Source: Bacillota bacterium (GTDB lineage: Bacteria; Bacillota_A; Clostridia; Lachnospirales; Lachnospiraceae). From it: a stretch of 15,582 bases of DNA. How positions within the stretch are numbered: the stretch's first letter is position 1; each line of letters opens with the position of its first letter. The stretch is from contig JAEZSL010000079.1 of the NCBI GenBank assembly GCA_023443925.1, positions 1 to 15,582 of the forward strand. The letters run 5' to 3'. A model generated the notes under the pieces. That model saw only the letters and a program-made list of their open reading frames with translations. It was not told the origin of the DNA and did no database searches. The translations under genes were made by a program, and so were the position numbers. Below are positions 7,409 to 13,767 of the stretch, in pieces.

Positions 7409-7488
7409 AGGAGAACTAAAAGTTAAACTTTACGCGGGAACAGTTAGAACAAATGGAAAGGTCTGTGAGTATCACCTATGAAAGATAA
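7409..7488 (+). pseudogene. Start-less 22-codon open frame behind a good ribosome binding site
   Basis: Directly after the rfbB stop there is AGGAG (7409-7413), but 6 nt later, where an ATG belongs, the sequence reads AAG (7420-7422). From there a 22-codon frame runs to TAA at 7486-7488, encoding a charged, protein-like peptide (KLNFTREQLEQMERS...). It overlaps the MerR-methyltransferase ATG by 11 nt. This could be the remnant of a leader peptide or small gene whose start was lost, or the AGGAG could be coincidental. I do not recognise the peptide. Confidence 0.3.
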
Positions 7489-8665
7489 TTTATATTATTC
7501 TACCGGAGAATTTGCGAAAAGAGCCAGGGTATCCATCCGTACTATACGTTACTATGATAACCAAGGGCTTTTAAAACCCTGTTTCATCAGTGAAGCTGGT
7601 TACCGTTTTTATGCAGATACGGATTTTGGTAAACTTCAAAAGATCATCGTCTTAAAGTCTCTTGGTTTTTCCCTGGATGAAATCAAGGATTTAACAGGTA
7701 ATGATACGGATCAGAATTATATTAAAAATTCCTTCCGTTTACAGCTGGATTTGATCCGTAAAAAAATACAGCAGTTTCAGCTCATGGAAAAATCCATAAA
7801 AGAGGCTTCAAAACTATTTTCGGAAACAGAGGAAGTGGACTGGAACCGCATGATCCAGCTGATTCACATTACTAATATGGAAAAAGATCTGACCAGACAA
7901 TATAAGGATTCGGCTAATGTAAGCAGCCGCATCCTGCTTCACAGAATTTTTTCTGTCAACCCCATGGGCTGGTATCAATGGATATTTACAAACCTTTTCA
8001 TCAAACCCGGTGAGAATATTCTGGAAATCGGCTGCGGCAACGGGGAATTATGGAGGGTCAACCAGGATAAAATTCCTGCAGAGTGTTCTATTTTATTATC
8101 CGATATCTCCGTAGGTATGCTTAGTGATGCTAATGAGAATCTGGGAATCGCCGGAGGAAATTTTAAATTTGCTGTCTTTGATTGTCATGAGATCCCTTCC
8201 GGGGATGAAACCTTTGACCATATAATCGGCAATCACATGGTATTTTATTTAAAAGACCGCCGGAAGGTATATGAAGAAATACGGCGGGTACTAAAAAAAG
8301 ACGGGTATTTTTATTGCAGTACCTATGGCAGAGACCATATGAAGGAAATTGAACAGCTTGTAAAGGAATTCGATTCCAGGATATCGCTTTCTGAAATAAA
8401 TCTTTATGAAATCTTCGGCCTGGAGAACGGTATGCCGGAATTACAGGAGTGTTTCAGTGAAGTGGAAAAGATCATATACGACGACTGTTTAATCGTTAAT
8501 CAGGTTCAGCCTTTATTTGAATATATACAATCTTGTCACGGAAACCAGCAGGAATATTTAAAAGGACGGGAGGATGCTTTTAAACTGTTCCTTACAAAAA
8601 AACTGCAGAAAAGCGGCAGTCTAAAGATTACTAAAATGGCCGGGATCTTCCGGTGTAAAAAATAA
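7478..8665 (+). CDS. MerR-family regulator fused to a class I SAM-dependent methyltransferase
   Basis: The 395-aa protein has two modules. Residues 5-75 are a MerR winged helix-turn-helix (YYSTGEFAKRARVSIRTIRYYD, then GYRFY), followed by a coiled-coil dimerisation helix (about 80-115). Residues about 145-390 form a Rossmann methyltransferase with motif I ILEIGCGNGELW (181-192), an acidic motif II residue (D209), the post-II segment FDHIIGNHMVFYL and the motif IV-like VLKKDGYFYCSTYG. In MerR proteins the C-terminal part senses the ligand, so here the methyltransferase may be the sensor, or it may modify a small toxic or signalling molecule. The start is the first ATG after an in-frame stop; the ribosome site is weak (GGAAAGG), so translation may depend on ribosomes arriving from rfbB. 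The N-terminal 20 residues are written here only as motif fragments; the substrate is unknown. Confidence 0.9.
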   Translation: MKDNLYYSTGEFAKRARVSIRTIRYYDNQGLLKPCFISEAGYRFYADTDFGKLQKIIVLKSLGFSLDEIKDLTGNDTDQNYIKNSFRLQLDLIRKKIQQFQLMEKSIKEASKLFSETEEVDWNRMIQLIHITNMEKDLTRQYKDSANVSSRILLHRIFSVNPMGWYQWIFTNLFIKPGENILEIGCGNGELWRVNQDKIPAECSILLSDISVGMLSDANENLGIAGGNFKFAVFDCHEIPSGDETFDHIIGNHMVFYLKDRRKVYEEIRRVLKKDGYFYCSTYGRDHMKEIEQLVKEFDSRISLSEINLYEIFGLENGMPELQECFSEVEKIIYDDCLIVNQVQPLFEYIQSCHGNQQEYLKGREDAFKLFLTKKLQKSGSLKITKMAGIFRCKK

Positions 8666-8687
8666 GCTCTGCCTTAACTTTTATGTA

Positions 8688-8728
8688 AAATAAAACAACG
8701 CTGCTGCCGGACGTTGTTTTATTTTTTT
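8688..8728 (+). terminator. Intrinsic terminator of the rfbB-MerR/methyltransferase unit
   Basis: AAATAAAACAACG (8688-8700) pairs perfectly with CGTTGTTTTATTT (8712-8724) around an 11-nt loop, and the T run continues to 8728. It lies 22 nt after the stop codon. Confidence 0.93.
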
Positions 8729-8789
8729 ATCATTTACATATTTAGGTTTCTGATTCTTGTTTATTATTTTATTGGCTTCTTTCTCGTCA

Positions 8790-8854
8790 TTTTTTTCGTT
8801 ACTTGTTTGTTATATCTTTCGTTTCTTATTTTTTTCGTCTCTTATTTGTTATAT
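8790..8854. repeat. 26-bp imperfect direct repeat in a T-rich spacer
   Basis: Copies at 8790-8815 and 8829-8854 match at 23 of 26 positions; both begin with seven T and end in TTTGTTATAT. The period is 39 bp. They lie immediately upstream of the prs -35 element in very T-rich DNA and could be a duplicated upstream element or simple slippage. Confidence 0.7.
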
Positions 8855-8856
8855 GA

Positions 8857-8885
8857 TTGACGAATCTGGCAGGTAGTGTTATAAA
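8857..8885 (+). promoter_or_regulatory. Sigma-A-type promoter of the PRPP synthetase gene
   Basis: TTGACG (8857-8862) and TATAAA (8880-8885) have an ideal 17-bp spacer. Transcription would start near 8892, about 26 nt before the ATG, with GGGAGG (8906-8911) as ribosome binding site. Confidence 0.8.
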
Positions 8886-8917
8886 TAATAGAGATAAAGA
8901 TTCTTGGGAGGCTTATA

Positions 8918-10087
8918 ATGACAACCACTAATATGGATACAATACCAGTTGCACCTTTAAAAATAATGACTTTGGACGGTTTTCGTCCTTTGGCGGAAAA
9001 AATAAATTCTTTGATCGTGAAAGCCAGACATGATCAGGCTTGGGAATATAAAAATTTACCGGCTTTTATCGGTTACGAAGCCGATACTTATCTTGTTAAC
9101 GCGGAATGCCCCAGGTTTAACTCCGGTGAAGCAAAAGGGCTTATCCGGGAATCTGTTCACGGCACCGATTTATTTATTTTGGCTGATATAACAAATCATA
9201 GCATAAACTACTGTATGGATGGTATGAACAATATGATGTCTCCTGACGACCATTTTCAGGATCTGAAGCGTTTAATTGATGCTTGTAACGGTAAGGCACA
9301 TCGTATCAATGTAATCATACCATTTTTATATGAAGGAAGACAGCATAAAAGGACAAACCTGGAATCCCTGGACTGTGCAACTGCCCTTCAGGAACTGGTT
9401 ACAATGGGTATTAAGAATATTATTTCTTTTGATGCCCTAGATCCAAGAGTCCAGAATGCCATTCCAACGGCCGGTTTTGATAATTTCTATACTTCCTACC
9501 AGTTTATCCAGGCTTTATTGGCTGCAGAGAAAGGATTGAAGCTGGACAATCAGCATCTGATGATTATCAGTCCTGATGAAAGTGTCATGTCCAAAGCGGT
9601 TTTCTATACGAATATTCTGGGTGTGGATCTGGGTATGTTTTATAAAAAGCATGATTATACCGAAACTCCAGATTCAGAAGGTACTTCTTCCGCTTACGAA
9701 TTTTTAGGTTCTGATGTTGAAGGAAAGGACGTTCTGATTGTTGCAGATGCCATATTCACCGGACGCAGTATACTGGCAATCGCTCTGGAATTAAAGAGAC
9801 GAAAAGCGGCAAAAATTTTTATCGCCGCCACCTTTGGAGTATTCACCGACGGTTACGGGGAATTTGACAGATATTATGAGAAAGGCCTCATAAACCGCGT
9901 TTTTACTACAAACCTTATTCACAACCCGACGGAATTAAAAGAGAAACCATATTATACCAATGTAGATTTAAGCCGTTATCTCGCTCTGATTATTCATACC
10001 ATTAACCATGACAAATCAGTAGACGGCATATTAAACTCTACTACCCGTATTCAGGATATTGTTGCGGAATATAAGAGTAAGAATTAA
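8918..10087 (+). CDS. prs: Divergent ribose-phosphate pyrophosphokinase (PRPP synthetase)
   Basis: PRPP synthetase makes phosphoribosyl pyrophosphate from ribose 5-phosphate and ATP for nucleotide, histidine and NAD synthesis. The 389-aa protein is clearly related: NSGEAKGLIRESVHGTDLFIL (68-88), HRINVIIPFLYEGRQHKR (128-145), and the PRPP-binding region DVLIVADAIFTGRSI (271-285). It is about 70 residues longer than the usual 310-320 aa enzyme. Two active-site features differ. The PRPP loop reads ADAIFTGRS instead of the usual DD..DT.GT, and the flexible loop that normally has a KRR motif reads KKHDYTET. Long Prs-like proteins of this kind occur in Lachnospiraceae, as far as I recall, and may be the main enzyme or a paralogue with another role. 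The start has a clear GGGAGG site. It is monocistronic with its own promoter. Confidence 0.82.
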   Translation: MTTTNMDTIPVAPLKIMTLDGFRPLAEKINSLIVKARHDQAWEYKNLPAFIGYEADTYLVNAECPRFNSGEAKGLIRESVHGTDLFILADITNHSINYCMDGMNNMMSPDDHFQDLKRLIDACNGKAHRINVIIPFLYEGRQHKRTNLESLDCATALQELVTMGIKNIISFDALDPRVQNAIPTAGFDNFYTSYQFIQALLAAEKGLKLDNQHLMIISPDESVMSKAVFYTNILGVDLGMFYKKHDYTETPDSEGTSSAYEFLGSDVEGKDVLIVADAIFTGRSILAIALELKRRKAAKIFIAATFGVFTDGYGEFDRYYEKGLINRVFTTNLIHNPTELKEKPYYTNVDLSRYLALIIHTINHDKSVDGILNSTTRIQDIVAEYKSKN

Positions 10088-10117
10088 TGTATTCGTTTAA
10101 ATACATATTGGAAATGA

Positions 10118-10190
10118 AATAAATGTGGTTCTGTAATAAATGTGCTTAATAAATGTGGTTCTATAATAAATGTAGTTCTGTAATAAATGT
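10118..10190. repeat. 17-bp tandem repeat array, about 4.5 copies
   Basis: Units start at 10118, 10135, 10148, 10165 and 10182. The consensus is AATAAATGTGGTTCTGT; unit 2 is shortened by 4 nt and the last is partial. The array lies 30 nt beyond the prs stop. The 10088-10442 stretch between the convergent prs and pgeF genes holds this array and the hairpin at 10205-10262; I see no gene with a valid start. Confidence 0.85.
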
Positions 10191-10204
10191 TGGGGTATGA
10201 AATA

Positions 10205-10262
10205 ATATGATCCCCCCAAAGTAGATGTAATTTTTATCTTACCTGCTTTAGAGGGATCATAT
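10205..10262. terminator. Long hairpin between convergent prs and pgeF
   Basis: ATATGATCCC (10205-10214) is the exact inverse of GGGATCATAT (10253-10262), and AAAGTAG/CTGCTTT continues the stem with a G-T pair. The stem works on either strand but neither side has a proper T tract. It may protect or end the prs (and perhaps pgeF) transcripts, or be the folded remnant of a small repeat element. Confidence 0.45.
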
Positions 10263-10442
10263 CAAAACATATTTCCAGCATTTTTTATATTAATTAAACT
10301 ATACGAAGCCACTAAAAAATAACAGCTGCCTAAGCAAATATAAAAAGTTTGGCTCTGATTGTGATACCCAGTCCAAACATAACCAGGCTTACCTTTATCA
10401 GTAGATTTACTCTGCCAAAGCCAATCCCGGCAGGTTTAACAA

Positions 10443-11282
10443 TTATGCCTTTAACATTAAAAATGCGGCAAGGGTACCTCTTTTACCTTTTGTGGCACGG
10501 TGGGAAAATAATAAGCTGCTGTTACAGCAAGTGCATACCTTTGCTATATGGATATTTTCCGGTTTTATTCCGGCGTCTAAAAATATATGGCGGTTTGCCT
10601 CCCACAAATTTAATTGGTATTTGCCATCTTTTTTATCGGTAAGTATATCTTTTAACTGATTTTCCAGGAATTCTGTTTCAAAGGCATCCGCCACATCTTT
10701 ACTTACTTCATAGCAATCTCCGCATATTGAAGGCCCGATTAAAGTGATAACCTCCGCCGCATTACTGCCGAAATGCTTTTCCATAGCTTTTAGTGTAGCC
10801 TCACCCATTCTTTTTACGGTACCCCTCCAGCCGGAATGACTGAGTCCAATGGCATGATTTTTTGTGTCTATAAAGTATAGCGGAACACAGTCGGCATAAT
10901 AGGTTGCCAGCATGATACCTCTTTCCCTGGTGATCAGCCCGTCAACTCCTTTATAATCCCGTTTTGTAAGAACACCTTTTCCTTTATCTTCTGCAGTCAC
11001 CAATCGGATTTCGGTATTATGAACCTGATCCGATGTAACAATTGCCTCCAGATCAAACCCAATGCTTTTACTGATTCTCTCGTAATTCTCACGGACTTTT
11101 TCCGGATTATCGCCATTACTGAATCCCAAATTCATGGATTCATAAATGCCTTCGCTAACCCCTCCCAGCCTGGTGGAAAAGCCGTGCTTAATATAATCAA
11201 TACCTTGGAGAACGGGAAAAGTTAAATAAGGTACCTCGCTCCCAGTAGTTAAAATTGCATTTTCATTATTTTCAAATATCAT
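10443..11282 (-). CDS. pgeF: PgeF/YlmD/YfiH family purine nucleoside enzyme (former 'laccase domain')
   Basis: This family, once called polyphenol oxidase or multicopper laccase, is now known from characterised members to act on purine nucleosides (phosphorolysis and deamination) through a zinc site. The 279-aa protein carries the zinc ligand motifs SDQVH (H88), YYADCVP (C132) and SHSGWRG (H149). It also has the GFSTRLGGVS N-terminal motif and GPSICGDCYEV, typical of the family. I place the start at ATG 11282, with AAGGG 7 nt upstream. An in-frame TTG at 11312 has no ribosome site. It is about 150 nt downstream of yraN, a wider gap than the others in this block, so it may have its own promoter, though I see no clear one. 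Confidence 0.92.
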   Translation of the reverse strand: MIFENNENAILTTGSEVPYLTFPVLQGIDYIKHGFSTRLGGVSEGIYESMNLGFSNGDNPEKVRENYERISKSIGFDLEAIVTSDQVHNTEIRLVTAEDKGKGVLTKRDYKGVDGLITRERGIMLATYYADCVPLYFIDTKNHAIGLSHSGWRGTVKRMGEATLKAMEKHFGSNAAEVITLIGPSICGDCYEVSKDVADAFETEFLENQLKDILTDKKDGKYQLNLWEANRHIFLDAGIKPENIHIAKVCTCCNSSLLFSHRATKGKRGTLAAFLMLKA

Positions 11283-11430
11283 TTTTATACCCTTAATACA
11301 GCCACAGAACAAAAGTAAAAAAATTTACATGTGGCATTCCTTTCTTTTACTATACCATTAGGATTAGTGAAAATTGGTTATGCCAGGAAGACCAGAAACT
11401 ACGATAGCAGTTATATTATATGCAAACCGC

Positions 11431-11787
11431 CTAGAATACTGCATCAAATGCATTTTGAATTAATGAGATGTCCTGGTCCAGAATCGTAACAACGTCAAAC
11501 CGGCAGGGTGTATCGAAGGGAATATGGTTTTTCAGCAGATAAAACCGGGCGGTATGGGAAATCCGTTTCATTTTGCCGTAGTCTACCGCTTCCTCCGGTA
11601 AACCCATGGAAGGAGTCTTACGGAATTTTACTTCGACAAATACAAGACAGCCCTTGTCTTTGGCAATGACATCAATCTCACCAGTCCTGCAGCGAAAATT
11701 ACATTCCAGTATCTGATATTCCCGTTCTTTCAGATATTCTGCAGCTATTTGCTCCTGCCTGGCACCGACTGAACGTTTATTGTACAT
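11431..11787 (-). CDS. yraN: YraN / UPF0102 nuclease-fold protein
   Basis: The 118-aa protein has the family's order of motifs: GARQEQIAAEYLKERGY-like N-terminus (residues 8-24), GEIDVIAKD (36-44) and VFVEVKFRK (49-57). These are the E..D..ExK arrangement of a Holliday-junction-resolvase or restriction-endonuclease-like fold, with a probable metal site. Substrate and role remain unproven in general. The ATG lies only 2 nt after the stop of the FlhB-like gene, with GAGG 7 nt upstream inside that gene, so translation is probably coupled. Neighbours rnhB and rbgA are usual for this gene. Confidence 0.93.
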   Translation of the reverse strand: MYNKRSVGARQEQIAAEYLKEREYQILECNFRCRTGEIDVIAKDKGCLVFVEVKFRKTPSMGLPEEAVDYGKMKRISHTARFYLLKNHIPFDTPCRFDVVTILDQDISLIQNAFDAVF

Positions 11788-11789
11788 AA

Positions 11790-12329
11790 TTATACCTCTT
11801 TTGGAAGAACTTTGGCCTTGATACGGTCCATATTGTCAACAAAAAGCAGGATTTCTGAAACTACCTCATAGAGTTCCGGCGGTATGTAATCTCCTACCTC
11901 CAATTTTGAAAGGGTGGAAGCCAGCTGTTCATCCTTATGCACCGGAATCTTATTCTGATCGGCTTTTTGTAAGATTTTATCTGCTAAATACCCTCTTCCT
12001 GAAGCAATTATTTTTGGTGCTGCTTCTTCCGGGTTATAAGCCAGTGCCACAGCCGTTTTACTGTGTAACTCTTTGTTATGTACTGCTTTATTATATAATG
12101 CTTTATTATTATCTGCCGCATTGCCATTATCGGAGGATTTTCTGCCAGATGATTTGTTATCTGATGCTTCATCATAGGATGCTTTATTACTTGATGCTTT
12201 ATTACTTGATGCTTTATTATAGGATGCTTTATCATTTGATGATTTATCATTTGATGATCTATCATCATAACCCGCTCTGTAACCTGGTATTTTTTCTACC
12301 TTACCTGATTTATCCACTCTTTCGGCCAT
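11790..12329 (-). CDS. FlhB C-terminal-domain-like protein (YlqH-like) with pentapeptide repeats
   Basis: Residues about 92-170 (AVALAYNPEEAAPKIIASG onward, through YIPPELYEVVSEIL) match the cytoplasmic C-terminal domain of FlhB/EscU flagellar and type III export proteins, as in the stand-alone Bacillus protein YlqH, which also sits beside rnhB. The autocleavage motif NPTH of true FlhB is replaced by NPEEAAP, so self-cleavage is not expected. There are no membrane segments. Unusually, residues 25-69 are nine degenerate five-residue units (SSNDK, ASYNK, ASSNK, ASYDE and so on) and 75-89 add three more (NKALY, NKAVH, NKELH). Family members normally have only a short N-terminal tail, so this is a repeat expansion. 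The start has GGAGG 9 nt upstream and lies 18 nt after the rnhB stop. Function unknown. Confidence 0.85.
   Translation of the reverse strand: MAERVDKSGKVEKIPGYRAGYDDRSSNDKSSNDKASYNKASSNKASSNKASYDEASDNKSSGRKSSDNGNAADNNKALYNKAVHNKELHSKTAVALAYNPEEAAPKIIASGRGYLADKILQKADQNKIPVHKDEQLASTLSKLEVGDYIPPELYEVVSEILLFVDNMDRIKAKVLPKEV
12148..12267. repeat. 15-bp coding tandem repeat (VNTR), eight units
   Basis: Eight contiguous 15-bp units read on the plus strand as GATGCTTTATTACTT and variants. The units at 12178-12192 and 12193-12207 are identical. Unit length is a multiple of three, so copy changes would alter the FlhB-like protein by five residues without breaking the frame. Confidence 0.92.
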
Positions 12330-12347
12330 ATATCTCCGCCTCCTCTA

Positions 12348-13106
12348 TCAGAAAAAGTTCTTTATAAAGCTCAACCGGTGAATTGGTGTAGGTCCTAATC
12401 TCTTTAATATTTCGATATGTTCTTTGGAACCGTAGCCTTTATTAGCTGCAAATCCATACTGTGGAAAGATATTATCATAAGCCGTCATTAGCCGGTCTCT
12501 GGTTACCTTTGCTACAATGCTTGCAGCTGCAATGGAAATGCTTTTAGCATCACCTTTTATAATAGGAATCTGTTTTATGGGTACTCCCGGTATGGTAACC
12601 GCATCGTTTAGTAGCAGATCCGGAAATACCGACAGATTACCGATTGCCTGCCTCATGGCTTCGTAGGTTGCCTGAAGAATATTAACTTCATCTATTTTGG
12701 CCGGCGGTATGCTTCCTACTCCAACGGCAACTGCCTGTTCCATAATCATATCATATAATTCTTCTCTCTTCTTTTCAGAAAGCTGTTTGGAATCATTAAT
12801 ATAAAGTATATTGCAGTCTTTTGGTAATATGACCGCACAAGCCACCACCGGGCCGGCCAGCGGACCTCTTCCGACTTCATCAATACCGCAGATATAAGTA
12901 TATTCCAGGTATTGGTTTTCATATGACTTCATCAGTTCGGTTCTAGCAATTTCTTTCTTCAGTTTTTGTGTCTCTCTGTCAAACCGGTTAATTAACTTAA
13001 TTACTCCTGCCCGGCTGTCCGATCTGTACTTGTTTAAAGTATCGGCAAGCACAGAAGGTTCTGTTTGCTCCAGTTCTTTTAGGATATCCGATATTTTAAT
13101 GTCCAA
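12348..13106 (-). CDS. rnhB: Ribonuclease HII
   Basis: RNase HII removes ribonucleotides from DNA and RNA from RNA-DNA hybrids. The 252-aa protein has the catalytic motif CGIDEVGRGPLAGPVVA (D76, E77), NDSKQLS (104-110), the third acid in LLLNDAV (D168), the fourth in KGDAKS (D186), ASIVAKVTRDR (195-205) and GFAANKGYGSKEH. The first 70 residues are the helical N-terminal extension found in Firmicutes RNase HII. The start codon is TTG at 13106: GGGAG (13118-13114) lies 7 nt upstream, there is no ATG until residue 59, and starting later would cut the extension. It is 19 nt after lepB and 18 nt before the FlhB-like gene. Confidence 0.96.
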   Translation of the reverse strand: MDIKISDILKELEQTEPSVLADTLNKYRSDSRAGVIKLINRFDRETQKLKKEIARTELMKSYENQYLEYTYICGIDEVGRGPLAGPVVACAVILPKDCNILYINDSKQLSEKKREELYDMIMEQAVAVGVGSIPPAKIDEVNILQATYEAMRQAIGNLSVFPDLLLNDAVTIPGVPIKQIPIIKGDAKSISIAAASIVAKVTRDRLMTAYDNIFPQYGFAANKGYGSKEHIEILKRLGPTPIHRLSFIKNFF

Positions 13107-13125
13107 AATAATTCTCCCTTATCTG

Positions 13126-13716
13126 TCAGTGATTTAAAAAACCAAAACGGCTCAGAGGCCAGACTCGCATCCAGGCCTTCCCGATAATTACAGATTTTGA
13201 TATATTGCCAACCTCAGGGTCCCTGCTATCCATACTGTGATTCCGGTTGTCGCCTAATACAAAATATTCATCTTTTTCCAGCACTACGGGCTGGGCTGCT
13301 ATTCCTGCCCGGTCGGCAGAAATAACTTCGCTGCCATAGTTTTCATGTAATTCTTCGTTATTGACATATATTTTTCCGTCAATAATCTGAACGGTTTCTC
13401 CAGGCAAACCAATAATCCTTTTTATATAAAAGACATTGGCGGAATCATCCACCGGAAAAACAACAATGTCATATCGATGGGGTTTCATAAAGTGATAGGT
13501 TAATTTATCTACGATCAGATTATCTTGGTTGGTAAGTGTTTTTTCCATAGATTGGCCAAGAACCTGTGTCCTTTGACCAATATAATGAAGTATCAAATAA
13601 GTGGATAGAAAAACAACGATTAAATAAAACAGCAAATGCAAACTTTCCGTAAAAACTCTTTTTGTTATATGATTATTACGATTCTCATCCTGATGTAAGT
13701 TCTGCTCTTTTGACAT
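13126..13716 (-). CDS. lepB: Signal peptidase I (second paralogue)
   Basis: Type I signal peptidase cleaves signal peptides from exported proteins at the outer face of the membrane. The 196-aa protein has a cytoplasmic N-terminus, one membrane segment (about 24-45), the nucleophile motif GQSMEKTL (Ser56), RYDIVVF (81-87), the catalytic lysine motif YIKRIIGLPGET (Lys99) and GDNRNHSMDSR (155-165). All catalytic residues are present. It shares motifs and length class with the other lepB at 14761-15423, with rbgA between them. The ribosome site is weak (GGTGG, 4 nt from the ATG). Confidence 0.95.
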   Translation of the reverse strand: MSKEQNLHQDENRNNHITKRVFTESLHLLFYLIVVFLSTYLILHYIGQRTQVLGQSMEKTLTNQDNLIVDKLTYHFMKPHRYDIVVFPVDDSANVFYIKRIIGLPGETVQIIDGKIYVNNEELHENYGSEVISADRAGIAAQPVVLEKDEYFVLGDNRNHSMDSRDPEVGNISKSVIIGKAWMRVWPLSRFGFLNH

Positions 13717-13767
13717 CTAACCACCGCTTTCTTTCAAGGTCCAAAAACTTTATCATACCGGAATAAT

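Noticed and set aside
6246..10087. Plus-strand block as a genomic island
   Set aside because: No integrase, attachment-site repeats, tRNA or clear compositional break; the genes could simply be rearranged local content.
10118..10190. CRISPR array or plasmid-type iterons
   Set aside because: Units abut without unique spacers, and there is no replication gene or AT-rich origin context nearby.
12148..12267. CRISPR-like array
   Set aside because: Units are 15 bp, contiguous, without spacers, and in frame inside a gene.
11906..12367. Repetitive Tyr/Leu/Met-rich reading frames on both strands over the FlhB-like gene
   Set aside because: They are shadows of the 15-bp repeat in other frames; the minus-strand frame at 11790-12329 has the ribosome site, the conserved domain and the right spacing.
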